Shown here: positions 7,475 through 15,974 of the stretch, one piece after another
Layout of the letters: every line of letters starts with the position of its first letter
Numbering within the stretch: the first letter of the stretch is position 1
Assembly (NCBI RefSeq): GCF_002251295.1
Contig: NZ_NPJA01000002.1
Coordinates: 1 to 64,000, forward strand
Length of the DNA stretch: 64,000 bases
Origin: Prevotella sp. P5-50
GTDB lineage: Bacteria; Bacteroidota; Bacteroidia; Bacteroidales; Bacteroidaceae
Reading direction: 5' to 3'
Made by a program: the position numbers and the translations under genes
Notes under the pieces: generated by a model
The model's input: the letters and a program-made list of their open reading frames with translations, nothing else
Told to the model about the DNA's origin: nothing
Database searches by the model: none

Positions 7475-9469
7475 ATGATGACAAGGGTAATTAAGACAAC
7501 GACAACGGGCAGAGGTTTGAAGAAACTTCTGCTTGTTGCACTTATGATCCTGTCGTCAATGACCGGCAAGGCACAGTTTAATACCGACAGACTGCTCATG
7601 GTAGGACAGTCGGCACTCTACTATGAAGACTATGTGCTCTCCATACAGTATTTCAATCAGGTGATCTCGGCAAAACCGTATCTCTACGAACCATGGTTCT
7701 ACAGAGGTCTGGCGAAATTCTATCTCGACGACTACCAAGGAGCTGAAAACGACTGTACCGAGGCACTTGGCAGAAACCCGTTTGTGGTCAGCGTCTATGA
7801 ACTCAGAGGACTCTGCCGCATCAGACAAGACAACTTTGCCGGAGCCGTGAAAGACTACGATAAAGCACTGAAATACGACCCGGAGAACCGAAATCTGTGG
7901 CACAACAGAGTGCTTTGTCATATTCAGCAGAAAGAGTATGATGTGGCACTGGCACAGATAGACACCATGCTCACCCGATGGAGCAAGAACGCGAAAGTCT
8001 ATGCCATGCAGGCAGAGGTCTATATGCTCCAGAAAGACACCACAAAAGCTGTTGTCGCACTCGATAAAAGTATTGCTATCGACCCATACGACGGTTCGCT
8101 GTGGAGCCAGAAAGCCATCATCAGCATGGCACGGCATCAATGGAAAGAGAGCGACGAGTATCTCAGCAAAGCCATCCACCTCATGCCCAAACGAGTGGAT
8201 TGCTATGTGAACCGAGCCATTGCCAGATTCAACCTCAATAACCTCAGGGGAACCATGGCAGACTATGATACTGCGCTCGACCTCGATCCCAACAACTTCC
8301 TCGCACACTACAACAGAGGACTCTTGAGGGCACAGGTGGGAGATGACAACCAAGCCATCCTCGACTTTGACTTCGTGCTCAACCTGGAGCCCAATAACCT
8401 CATGGCACTCTTCAACCGCGCACTCCTGCTGGAGAATACCGGAAATATCAGAGGTGCCATAAGGGACTATACGAAAATCATTGCGGAATTTCCTAACTTC
8501 TGGTTTGGACTGCAACACCGTGCCGACTGTTACAGAAAACTCGGTATGAGCAAACAGGCAGAGCTCGACGAATTCAGAATCTTCAAAGCACAGATGAACA
8601 AACGCTTGGGCATTCAGCCGAGACTCTCGAAAAAACAGATGAGAAAACGTAGCGACCTCGACATCGAGAAATACAACCAACTGGCTGTGGAAGATGTACA
8701 GGAGGTGGAACACGAATATCAAAGCGATTACCGGGGAAGGGTGCAAAACAGAAAGGCTTCGCTCGACTATCTTCCTATGTTTGTGCTCGCCATGCAGAAA
8801 GACGTAGAACGGATGAACGCAACAACTGCCTTCGACCAACGGGTGGATGACTTCAACAGAAACGAAGGCGGCACACGACAGCTTTATGTGACACGACAGT
8901 TGCGCACACTCGACGAGGCTGCCACAAACCGCTACTTCGCACTGATAGACTCGGTGGCTGACACGATCGACAAATGTCACGACGCAAAACAAAAAGCAGC
9001 ACTCCTGCTGATAAGAGCCGTAGCCTATTCAGATACCCAGAATAATGAAGCAGCAATAGACGACCTTACGGCTGTTGTACAACTCGACTCCACACAGACA
9101 CTCGCCTATTGGCAAAGAGCAGTCTGCCAGGCAAGACTCAACGCGTTTAATGCTTCGCAGGGTACAGATATCAGTATGAAGACTGCCAATGTGCTCTCCG
9201 ACCTGAGTGAGGCTATTGAGAACAATCCCAGTGCAATCCTCTATTACAACCGAGGTAATGTCTATGTGCAGCGGAAAGATTATCTCCATGCCATAGAAGA
9301 CTATTCGAAAGCCATAGAGATGGATTCACATCTGGCTGAAGCATACTACAACAGAGGAATAGCAAGGCTCGCGCTCAAACAGCAGGCACAGGCTGTGGCA
9401 GACCTCAGCAAGGCAGGAGAACTCGGACTCTATGCCGCCTACAGCATCATCAAACAGAATCGGAAGTAA
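7475..9469 (+). CDS. Secreted or periplasmic TPR-repeat protein
   Basis: A 664-residue protein with an N-terminal signal peptide (hydrophobic core LLLVALMILSSMTGKAQ) and two blocks of tetratricopeptide repeats, roughly residues 35-370 and 500-664, for example YDKALKYDPENRNLWHNRVL and AIEDYSKAIEMDSHLAEAYYNRG. The charged central region (about 375-500) has no TPR pattern. TPRs mediate protein-protein contacts, and the partner is unknown. Two adjacent ATGs (7475 and 7478) both give the signal peptide. It is 70 bases downstream of def. Confidence 0.85.
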   Translation: MMTRVIKTTTTGRGLKKLLLVALMILSSMTGKAQFNTDRLLMVGQSALYYEDYVLSIQYFNQVISAKPYLYEPWFYRGLAKFYLDDYQGAENDCTEALGRNPFVVSVYELRGLCRIRQDNFAGAVKDYDKALKYDPENRNLWHNRVLCHIQQKEYDVALAQIDTMLTRWSKNAKVYAMQAEVYMLQKDTTKAVVALDKSIAIDPYDGSLWSQKAIISMARHQWKESDEYLSKAIHLMPKRVDCYVNRAIARFNLNNLRGTMADYDTALDLDPNNFLAHYNRGLLRAQVGDDNQAILDFDFVLNLEPNNLMALFNRALLLENTGNIRGAIRDYTKIIAEFPNFWFGLQHRADCYRKLGMSKQAELDEFRIFKAQMNKRLGIQPRLSKKQMRKRSDLDIEKYNQLAVEDVQEVEHEYQSDYRGRVQNRKASLDYLPMFVLAMQKDVERMNATTAFDQRVDDFNRNEGGTRQLYVTRQLRTLDEAATNRYFALIDSVADTIDKCHDAKQKAALLLIRAVAYSDTQNNEAAIDDLTAVVQLDSTQTLAYWQRAVCQARLNAFNASQGTDISMKTANVLSDLSEAIENNPSAILYYNRGNVYVQRKDYLHAIEDYSKAIEMDSHLAEAYYNRGIARLALKQQAQAVADLSKAGELGLYAAYSIIKQNRK

Positions 9470-9498
9470 CAGATAATACCGTTTTTTTCAACGAATTG

Positions 9499-9531
9499 TT
9501 TGGTTATTCTGACACTTATTAGTAATTTTGC
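9499..9531 (+). promoter_or_regulatory. Promoter for map
   Basis: TTTG at 9499-9502, 20-base spacer, TAATTTTGC at 9523-9531: a full match to the Bacteroidetes -33/-7 pattern, 23 bases before the map ATG. Confidence 0.7.
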
Positions 9532-9554
9532 CACGTAAAAACGTTTTTTTTATT

Positions 9555-10409
9555 ATGGTAAAAAGAAGGTGGCATTGTAAGCCAGGCGTACAGCCGACAG
9601 AATTTGACAAGAAAATTATGCACTTGGAGAATCAAGGCGTATTGGTACCCACTCGCCAGCTTGTGAAGACTCCAGAACAAATAGAGGGAATCAGACGGTC
9701 GGGTGTGGTCAACACAGGAGTGCTCGACCTGATAGAAAAGGAAATACACGAAGGAATGTCAACGCTCGAAATAGATAAACTCTGTAGAGAATACTGCGAA
9801 GCACACGGAGCCATTCCTGCCTGTCTCAACTATGAAGGATTTCCCATGAGCGTTTGTACAAGCATCAACGAAGTGGTGTGTCACGGTATTCCGAAGGCAA
9901 CAGATATCCTTGAAGAGGGAGACATCATCAACGTAGATTTTACCACCATCCTCGACGGATACTATGCCGACGCTTCGAGAATGTTTATCATTGGCGAAAC
10001 AACTCCTGAAAAGAAACAACTCGTGGAGGTGACCAAAGAGTGTCTCGAAATAGGCATGGAGGCCGCTAAACCATGGGGATTCGTTGGAGAAATAGGAAAA
10101 GCCATTGAGAAACATGCCAAAAAATACCACTATGGAGTGGTGAGAGACCTCTGCGGACACGGAGTGGGACTCAAATTCCACGAAGAACCGGAAGTGTGCC
10201 ATTTCGCACAGAAACATCCCGGAATGCTTCTCGTACCGGGAATGGTGTTCACCATCGAACCTATGATCAATATGGGAACATGGGAGGTCTTTATCGATGC
10301 TGACGACCCATACGGATGGGAAGTTATTACAGAAGATGAGAAACCGTCTGCACAGTGGGAACACACTCTGCTGATGACAGAACATGGAGTAGAAATACTG
10401 TCACACTAA
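9555..10409 (+). CDS. map: Methionine aminopeptidase, type I
   Basis: A 284-residue metalloprotease that removes the initiator Met. Visible metal-site segments are NVDFTTILDGYYADASRMF (two Asp ligands), CGHGVGLKFHEEP (His ligand and substrate His) and FTIEPMI (Glu ligand); the last Glu lies in SAQWEHTLL. The N-terminal extension (KRRWHCKPGVQP) is common in this phylum. The ATG at 9555 follows the promoter; the frame upstream is an accident. tsaD starts 3 bases after its stop, so the genes form an operon. Confidence 0.93.
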   Translation: MVKRRWHCKPGVQPTEFDKKIMHLENQGVLVPTRQLVKTPEQIEGIRRSGVVNTGVLDLIEKEIHEGMSTLEIDKLCREYCEAHGAIPACLNYEGFPMSVCTSINEVVCHGIPKATDILEEGDIINVDFTTILDGYYADASRMFIIGETTPEKKQLVEVTKECLEIGMEAAKPWGFVGEIGKAIEKHAKKYHYGVVRDLCGHGVGLKFHEEPEVCHFAQKHPGMLLVPGMVFTIEPMINMGTWEVFIDADDPYGWEVITEDEKPSAQWEHTLLMTEHGVEILSH

Positions 10410-10412
10410 ACA

Positions 10413-11444
10413 ATGGAAAATAAAGATATCTACATATTGGGAATTGAGTCAAGCTGCGACGATACATCTGCAGCTGTACTCAAAAACGGTGTGCTGCTCT
10501 CAAATGTAACAGCATCACAAGCCGTACACGAAGCATACGGCGGCGTAGTGCCGGAACTCGCATCAAGAGCACATCAGCAAAACGTGGTGCCTGTAGTGGA
10601 TCAAGCCATAAAAAAGGCAGGAATCTCCAAGGAACAGCTTACTGCCGTGGCATTTACAAGAGGACCGGGACTCATGGGATCGCTGCTCGTCGGAGTGAGC
10701 TTTGCTAAAGGATTTGCAAGATCGCTCGGAATACCCCTTATCGACGTCAACCATCTGCAAGGTCACGTGATGGCTCACTTCATCAAAGAAAGTGATGATG
10801 ACAATCAGCAACCGCCATTGCCCTTCCTCTGCCTGCTCGTCAGCGGAGGTAATTCGCAAATTGTCAAGGTTAACGCCTATAACGACATGGAGGTGCTCGG
10901 ACAAACCATCGACGATGCCGCAGGAGAAGCCATCGATAAATGTTCAAAGGTCATGGGACTCGGATACCCCGGAGGACCTATCATAGACCGACTCGCACGA
11001 CAGGGAAATCCTAAAGCGTACAAGTTTGCCGAACCGCAAATCCCAGGTCTTAACTACAGCTTCTCTGGACTCAAGACTTCATTCCTCTATAATATGAGAA
11101 AATGGGTGGAAGAGGATCCCGATTTCATCGAACACCATCAAGAAGATATTGCCGCTTCACTCGAATTTACTATCGTCGATATCCTGATGAAGAAACTGAA
11201 GATGGCGGTCAAGCAGACAGGAATCAAACATGTGGCTGTGGCAGGAGGAGTCAGCGCAAACAATGGATTGCGAAACGCATTCCACGATCATGCCAAACGA
11301 TACGGATGGACTATCTATATACCTAAATTCAGCTATACAACAGACAATGCTGCAATGATTGGTATTGTAGGATACTATAAATATCTGGACGGAGAGACGT
11401 GTCCCATCGATGCGCCTGCCTTCAGTAAAGTTACCTTTAAATAA
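10413..11444 (+). CDS. tsaD: tRNA N6-threonylcarbamoyladenosine transferase TsaD
   Basis: A 343-residue member of the Kae1/Qri7/TsaD family (ASKHA fold) that transfers the threonylcarbamoyl group to A37 of ANN-decoding tRNAs with TsaB and TsaE. The sequence shows IESSCDDTSAAV at the N-terminus, the metal-binding HxxxH at His114/His118 (NHLQGH), GPGLMGSLLVG and the C-terminal YTTDNAAMIG. It is second in the map-tsaD-pncC operon. Confidence 0.95.
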   Translation: MENKDIYILGIESSCDDTSAAVLKNGVLLSNVTASQAVHEAYGGVVPELASRAHQQNVVPVVDQAIKKAGISKEQLTAVAFTRGPGLMGSLLVGVSFAKGFARSLGIPLIDVNHLQGHVMAHFIKESDDDNQQPPLPFLCLLVSGGNSQIVKVNAYNDMEVLGQTIDDAAGEAIDKCSKVMGLGYPGGPIIDRLARQGNPKAYKFAEPQIPGLNYSFSGLKTSFLYNMRKWVEEDPDFIEHHQEDIAASLEFTIVDILMKKLKMAVKQTGIKHVAVAGGVSANNGLRNAFHDHAKRYGWTIYIPKFSYTTDNAAMIGIVGYYKYLDGETCPIDAPAFSKVTFK

Positions 11445-11455
11445 AAAGAAAGAAT

Positions 11456-11956
11456 ATGGATTTTGAAAGTAAGATTATCAGTCGTGAAATCAGTCAGATA
11501 CTCTGGGAATTGGAAAAAACCGTAGGAACTGCAGAAAGCTGTACCGGAGGAAGAATAGCAGAAGCCATGATCGCTACACCGGGAGCATCGAAATACTTCA
11601 AAGGTGGAGTGGTGTCGTATGTCGATGAAATCAAAGAAAGACTGCTGCATGTTGACGCACAAGTGCTCGAAGAACAAACTGCTGTCTGTGAAGAAGTTGC
11701 CAAACAAATGGTAAAGGGAGCATGTCAGACACTCAATACCAATTATGCCATTGCTGCAACAGGATTCGCTGGACCTACCGGAGGAACTAAAGAGATTCCC
11801 GTCGGCACGATCTGGCTCGCTTGTGGAGATATCGACAGACAGGTGACTTTCATGGTGCAGGAAGACCACGGAAGAGATATCAATCTGGCCATTGCAACCA
11901 ACAAAGCCATGCAAATGTTTCTCGATTTTCTGAAAGATGAACAGACAAGGATATAA
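11456..11956 (+). CDS. pncC: CinA C-terminal family nicotinamide-nucleotide amidohydrolase
   Basis: A 166-residue stand-alone CinA C-terminal domain with TVGTAESCTGG near residue 27 (the Ser/Thr active-site region), GGVVSYVDEIKERLL and AATGFAGPTGG. Family enzymes deamidate nicotinamide mononucleotide to nicotinate mononucleotide in pyridine-nucleotide salvage. The N-terminal COG1058 domain of full CinA is absent, as is common. It is the third gene of the map operon, 11 bases after tsaD. Confidence 0.88.
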   Translation: MDFESKIISREISQILWELEKTVGTAESCTGGRIAEAMIATPGASKYFKGGVVSYVDEIKERLLHVDAQVLEEQTAVCEEVAKQMVKGACQTLNTNYAIAATGFAGPTGGTKEIPVGTIWLACGDIDRQVTFMVQEDHGRDINLAIATNKAMQMFLDFLKDEQTRI

Positions 11957-12024
11957 TAGCGTTAAAAAACGTTAATATTATACCGAAATATAAAGTAGGG
12001 TTCTTTGTTGTTTAGAAAATTTTG

Positions 12025-12033
12025 TAATTTTGC
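12025..12033 (+). promoter_or_regulatory. Promoter -7 box for the rpmB operon
   Basis: TAATTTTGC lies 52 bases before the rpmB ATG. TTTG occurs at 12004-12007 with a 17-base spacer, shorter than the usual 19-21. Confidence 0.6.
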
Positions 12034-12084
12034 AACCTGTTTGGAGTAAGTTACAATTTAGGAACAAGTTAAAAGTAGATAGAA

Positions 12085-12348
12085 ATGTCGAAGATTTGTC
12101 AGATTACAGGAAAGAAGGCACAGATTGGTAATAATGTGTCTCACTCAAAGCACCGCACAAAGCGTAGCTTTGACGTTAACCTGTTCAGCAAGAAATTCTA
12201 CTATGTAGAGGAGGCTTGCTGGATTCAGTTGAAGATCAGTGCTGCTGGTCTGCGTATGATTAATAAAGTAGGTCTGGATGCTGCCTTGAAGCAAGCTGTT
12301 GCCAAAGGTTTCGTGGACTGGAAGGATATTAAAGTGATAGGAGACTAA
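12085..12348 (+). CDS. rpmB: 50S ribosomal protein L28
   Basis: An 87-residue large-subunit ribosomal protein, recognised from [20 protein letters not shown] and [13 protein letters not shown]. It has only one of the N-terminal cysteines, so it is the zinc-free (C-) form. It is followed after 3 bases by rpmG and then the DUF4295 gene, the usual Bacteroidetes arrangement. Confidence 0.97.
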   Translation: MSKICQITGKKAQIGNNVSHSKHRTKRSFDVNLFSKKFYYVEEACWIQLKISAAGLRMINKVGLDAALKQAVAKGFVDWKDIKVIGD

Positions 12349-12351
12349 ACT

Positions 12352-12540
12352 ATGGCAAGCAAGAAAAAAGGCGATCGTGTACAGGTAATCCTGGAGTGCA
12401 CAGAAATGAAAGAGAGTGGACTGCCCGGAACAAGCCGTTACGTAACGACCAAGAACCGTAAGAACACTCCCGAGAGAATGGAACTCAAGAAGTATAACCC
12501 CATCCTGAAACGTATGACCGTTCATAAGGAGATTAAATAA
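12352..12540 (+). CDS. rpmG: 50S ribosomal protein L33
   Basis: A 62-residue ribosomal protein ([40 protein letters not shown]). The two CxxC zinc motifs of C+ L33 are absent. It lies between rpmB and the DUF4295 gene in one transcript. Confidence 0.97.
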   Translation: MASKKKGDRVQVILECTEMKESGLPGTSRYVTTKNRKNTPERMELKKYNPILKRMTVHKEIK

Positions 12541-12555
12541 TTAAGCAATTAGACT

Positions 12556-12714
12556 ATGGCAAAGAAAACCGTCGCTACCCTCCATGAAGGTTCAAAGGAT
12601 GGTCGCGCTTATTCAAAGGTTATCAAGATGGTGAAGAGCCCTAAGACTGGTGCTTACATCTTCGATGAGCAGATGGTTCCCAACGAGGAAGTAAAAGATT
12701 TCTTCAAGAACTAA
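12556..12714 (+). CDS. DUF4295 family protein
   Basis: A 52-residue basic protein beginning MAKKTVATLHEGSKDGRAYS and ending EEVKDFFKN. Proteins of this family sit directly after L28 and L33 in Bacteroidetes and are thought to be ribosome-associated. The function is not established. The gene starts 15 bases after rpmG and is followed by a strong terminator. Confidence 0.92.
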   Translation: MAKKTVATLHEGSKDGRAYSKVIKMVKSPKTGAYIFDEQMVPNEEVKDFFKN

Positions 12715-12739
12715 TAGATAAGAAATACATATTGAAAGA

Positions 12740-12772
12740 AGACTGGTATCATAAAGATATCAGTCTTTTTTT
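12740..12772 (+). terminator. Rho-independent terminator of the rpmB operon
   Basis: An 11-bp stem (AGACTGGTATC / GATATCAGTCT, one G-U pair), loop ATAAA, then a run of seven T. Confidence 0.9.
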
Positions 12773-12792
12773 ATCTTTTATACCATTCTATC

Positions 12793-12822
12793 TTGATTCT
12801 CTTGCTTTTTTTGTAATTTTGC
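12793..12822 (+). promoter_or_regulatory. Promoter for the nitroreductase-GH3 pair
   Basis: TTG at 12793-12795, 18-base spacer, TAATTTTGC at 12814-12822, and the ATG 40 bases further on. Confidence 0.65.
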
Positions 12823-12861
12823 AAGATAAGAAACAAACCATCTAACAATAAACTACCGATT

Positions 12862-13410
12862 ATGAACAAAACTATTCAAGACATCATCGAAAGGAGAAGC
12901 GTAAAGAAGTATATGGCTAAAAGTGTTCCTGATGAACTCATAGAACAAATTGTCAAAGCTGGAACCTATGCTCCTTCGGGAATGAACAAACAAGCGGCTA
13001 TCATACTGGCTGTGACTAACAAAGAAATGAGAGATAGGTTGAGCAGGATAAACCTCGATATCGTCATGGCAAGAAACATGAATACAACCAGCGGACATGC
13101 TGACCCGTTCTATGGAGCTCCTGTCGTTCTGGTGGTGCTTGCTAAAAAGGATGTGGCAACACGAGTATATGACGGTACTCTCGTCATGGAAAATATGATG
13201 ATTGCAGCACAAAGTCTGGGATTGGGCTCCTGCTGGATTCATCGGGCTAAGGAGACCTTTGAGACGGAAGAGGGAAAACAAATCCTTCAGGAACTCGGAA
13301 TAAAGGATGAATATGAGGGTATTGGAAATTGTATTGTGGGATATGCTGCGCCTGATGCTTTGAAACCACAGGTTGAACGTAAAAGCGATTATGTGGTATG
13401 GGTAAAATGA
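12862..13410 (+). CDS. Nitroreductase family protein
   Basis: A 182-residue FMN-dependent oxidoreductase of the nitroreductase fold. The N-terminal IIERRSVKKYMAKSVPDELI holds the FMN phosphate-binding Arg and Lys. GTYAPSGMNKQAA and AAQSLGLGSCWIHRA are the other flavin and dimer motifs. The natural substrate is not readable; candidates include nitroaromatics and quinones. It overlaps the downstream GH3 gene by four bases (ATGA), so the pair is translated together, an odd combination. Confidence 0.85.
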   Translation: MNKTIQDIIERRSVKKYMAKSVPDELIEQIVKAGTYAPSGMNKQAAIILAVTNKEMRDRLSRINLDIVMARNMNTTSGHADPFYGAPVVLVVLAKKDVATRVYDGTLVMENMMIAAQSLGLGSCWIHRAKETFETEEGKQILQELGIKDEYEGIGNCIVGYAAPDALKPQVERKSDYVVWVK

Positions 13411-15743
13411 AAATTATGGCCACTATGGCGTGCACTACGATGTTGGTGGCTTGCAACCAGCAGAAGGGAATAGAACAACAGGTTGATGAACTCTACGGAC
13501 GAATGTCGCAAGAGGAACGCCTCGCACAGTTGAGAAGTATCTATATGGATGACTTGTTTGATCAGAATGGTCAGCTGGATACGGCACAATGCCGGAAAAT
13601 CATTCCTAACGGAATCGGACACTTCTCACAATATGCAAGTCAGAATCTTGAATCTGCTGATAACATCAGAAAAAAAGTTGTTGCCTTGCAGCAATGGATT
13701 ATAAAGAACACACCGAACGGCATTCCTGCTTTGTTTCATGAAGAAGTGCTATCGGGAGTTAATACGCAAGATGCAACAATCTATCCGCAGCAAATCGGAC
13801 AGGCTTGTTCCTTTAATACTGAATTGGCTGAACTGAAAACCAAACAGACTGCAAACGACTTGCGAAGGATGGGAGGCATTCTGTCACTGTCGCCTATGGT
13901 GGATGTGTGTAGAATACCGTCTTTCAACCGGCTTGAAGAATCCTATGGTGAAGATGCGTATCTCTCGGCCATGATGGGTACGGCATTTGCTAAAGGGTTG
14001 CAGATGGGTGACCTGAAGAAAGGAGTGGGAGTGTGCTCGAAGCATTATCTTGGATATGGTGGCGGAGGAGATGCTGACGAAAAGGTGATGATGGAAGAAA
14101 TTCTCTTGCCTCACGAGACGATGATCCGACTGGCGGGAAGTCAAGTCATCATGCCTGGATATCATGCAGTACACGGAACAAAATGTGTGGCTAACAGCGA
14201 AATCTTGAATGATATTCTAAGAGGATACCTTGGATTCAAAGGGATGGTGGTGAGCGACTATACCGCCATTGACCAGATTCCCAACCTTGACACTCCACTG
14301 GAAAAAGCGGTTGCTGCGATTAATGGGGGAAACGATGTTGATTTTCCAAAAGGCGACAACTATAAATATTTGCAAGAGGCAATTGAGAAAAAACTGGTGA
14401 AACCAGAAGTCGTGGAACGGGCTGTCAAGAATGTCATACGTTTCAAAATACAGGCAGGAATGATGGACGAGAATCGTTATCTCTATAGCGATGATGAAGT
14501 GGTGCTTGATTCGGAGGAAGAAAGAAAAACGGCATACGATATTGCCACACAGTCTGTTGTGTTGCTTGAAAACAATGGGGTGTTGCCTTTGAAAAATGTC
14601 AAAAGGGTTCTGCTGACAGGGCCTAATGCCAATTCTATGTGGGCGATGTGTGGAGACTATTCTTTCCCAAGCATGTTCTACTTCTGGAAAGGATGGCAGA
14701 AACAGTGGAGCGACAAGAATCTGCCGAAGATCGTGAAACTGAAGGAGGCTATGGAAACTCGTAAACCAGAAGGGGTTGACGTGGCTTATGCTCGGGGATG
14801 CGACTGGACGGAAGAGATAGAGACGAAATATGCAGAGACAGGTGACAAGCGTGCATGGGAATACCAGTTGTTGCACCGTAAGGTGGATTCTGGGGAGAAA
14901 GCTGATCAAAAAGTGGCGTTGGACATGGCTTGCGAAAGTGATGTGATTATCGCTGCGGTGGGTGAAAATGTAATGCTTTGCGGAGAAAACAGAGACAGAC
15001 AAGGTTTACGCTTACCTGGTAAGCAAGAGGAATTTGTGGAAAAACTGCTGGCAACAGGAAAACCTGTTGTGCTCGTTGTCTTTGGAGGACGTGCACAGAT
15101 TATCTCGAAAATCTCTAAGAGATGCGCTGCTGTCATACAAGCATGGTACCCTGGTGAAGAGGGTGGTCATGCGGTAGCAGACATCCTTTATGGTAGAATT
15201 TCGCCGTCTGCAAAATTGTCGGTGAGCTATCCCAACACGGAAATAGACGAACCAATCTGTTATAATGAGAAAATCGAACAGGATGAACGCATAGAATGGC
15301 CGTTTGGATACGGACTGTCTTATACGCAGTTCTCGTATGGAAATCTGAACATGGTAAAGGAGTGTCCTACTGATAACGATGCGGTGGAATTGACATTTAC
15401 CTTGACTAATGCAGGAAAGATGAGAGCCGATGAGGTGGCGCAGATTTATCTCTCTCCAACAGACAAAAAGCAACAAATCCGACCGATACAATTGCAAGGA
15501 TTTGCACGTGTGACGCTTGAGCCTGGAGAAACAAAAACTGTTGGGATTAAACTTTATACCGAGCAGTTTGGCTATTATTCGAACAATGGAAAGCGTCAAT
15601 GGAATGTTGATCCTGGTAAATATGAAGTTAAGGTGGCTTCTTCTTCGCAGGACATCAGACTGAAGCAAACGATAGTTCTTAAAGGTAAGAAAATAACCAA
15701 ACCTTTACGAGAACACTATTTCTCTGTTGCGACGGTGAAGTAA
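13407..15743 (+). CDS. Glycoside hydrolase family 3 lipoprotein
   Basis: A 778-residue exo-glycosidase (beta-glucosidase or beta-xylosidase type). The N-terminus ends in a lipobox with Cys16 (TMLVAC), so it is membrane-anchored, probably facing the periplasm or surface. The GH3 N-domain carries KHYLGYGGG and the nucleophile Asp284 in GMVVSDYTAI. The C-domain (from about 390) has GPNANS and CGENRDRQGL, and a fibronectin III-like domain closes the protein (about 655-770). I start it at 13407 because the ATG overlaps the nitroreductase TGA and gives the lipoprotein signal. The substrate cannot be fixed from sequence. A strong hairpin terminator follows. Confidence 0.88.
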   Translation: MKIMATMACTTMLVACNQQKGIEQQVDELYGRMSQEERLAQLRSIYMDDLFDQNGQLDTAQCRKIIPNGIGHFSQYASQNLESADNIRKKVVALQQWIIKNTPNGIPALFHEEVLSGVNTQDATIYPQQIGQACSFNTELAELKTKQTANDLRRMGGILSLSPMVDVCRIPSFNRLEESYGEDAYLSAMMGTAFAKGLQMGDLKKGVGVCSKHYLGYGGGGDADEKVMMEEILLPHETMIRLAGSQVIMPGYHAVHGTKCVANSEILNDILRGYLGFKGMVVSDYTAIDQIPNLDTPLEKAVAAINGGNDVDFPKGDNYKYLQEAIEKKLVKPEVVERAVKNVIRFKIQAGMMDENRYLYSDDEVVLDSEEERKTAYDIATQSVVLLENNGVLPLKNVKRVLLTGPNANSMWAMCGDYSFPSMFYFWKGWQKQWSDKNLPKIVKLKEAMETRKPEGVDVAYARGCDWTEEIETKYAETGDKRAWEYQLLHRKVDSGEKADQKVALDMACESDVIIAAVGENVMLCGENRDRQGLRLPGKQEEFVEKLLATGKPVVLVVFGGRAQIISKISKRCAAVIQAWYPGEEGGHAVADILYGRISPSAKLSVSYPNTEIDEPICYNEKIEQDERIEWPFGYGLSYTQFSYGNLNMVKECPTDNDAVELTFTLTNAGKMRADEVAQIYLSPTDKKQQIRPIQLQGFARVTLEPGETKTVGIKLYTEQFGYYSNNGKRQWNVDPGKYEVKVASSSQDIRLKQTIVLKGKKITKPLREHYFSVATVK

Positions 15744-15863
15744 CGGCTATGGATTGATATGATTCCCGACTGTCATAACGCGTTTTGGCTCAGCGCATAA
15801 GAGAATGTTATAAGTAAAATGGTTGAGCGAAATGCATAGAGGTTGTGGAAACCACATGAAGAC

Positions 15864-15917
15864 AATCATCCCGTTGGAGTGTCTGGAGAGGACAAGTCCA
15901 ACGGGATGATTTTTATA
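15864..15917 (+). terminator. Terminator after the GH3 gene
   Basis: A perfect 15-bp stem (AATCATCCCGTTGGA / TCCAACGGGATGATT, arms at 15864-15878 and 15897-15911) with an 18-base loop that can itself pair (TGTC/GACA), then TTTTATAG. It is placed between the convergent GH3 and DEAD-box genes. Only the plus direction has the T run. Confidence 0.85.
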
Positions 15918-15974
15918 GTTTATCGTAAGTTCTTATTGTTTGCTGCAAAGCAATTTTTTACCGTAAAGAGGCAA

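Noticed and set aside
7556..8992. A 478-codon minus-strand frame opposite the TPR gene
   Set aside because: A shadow produced by the codon bias and repeats of the TPR gene, with Val/Leu/Cys-rich translation and no family resemblance.
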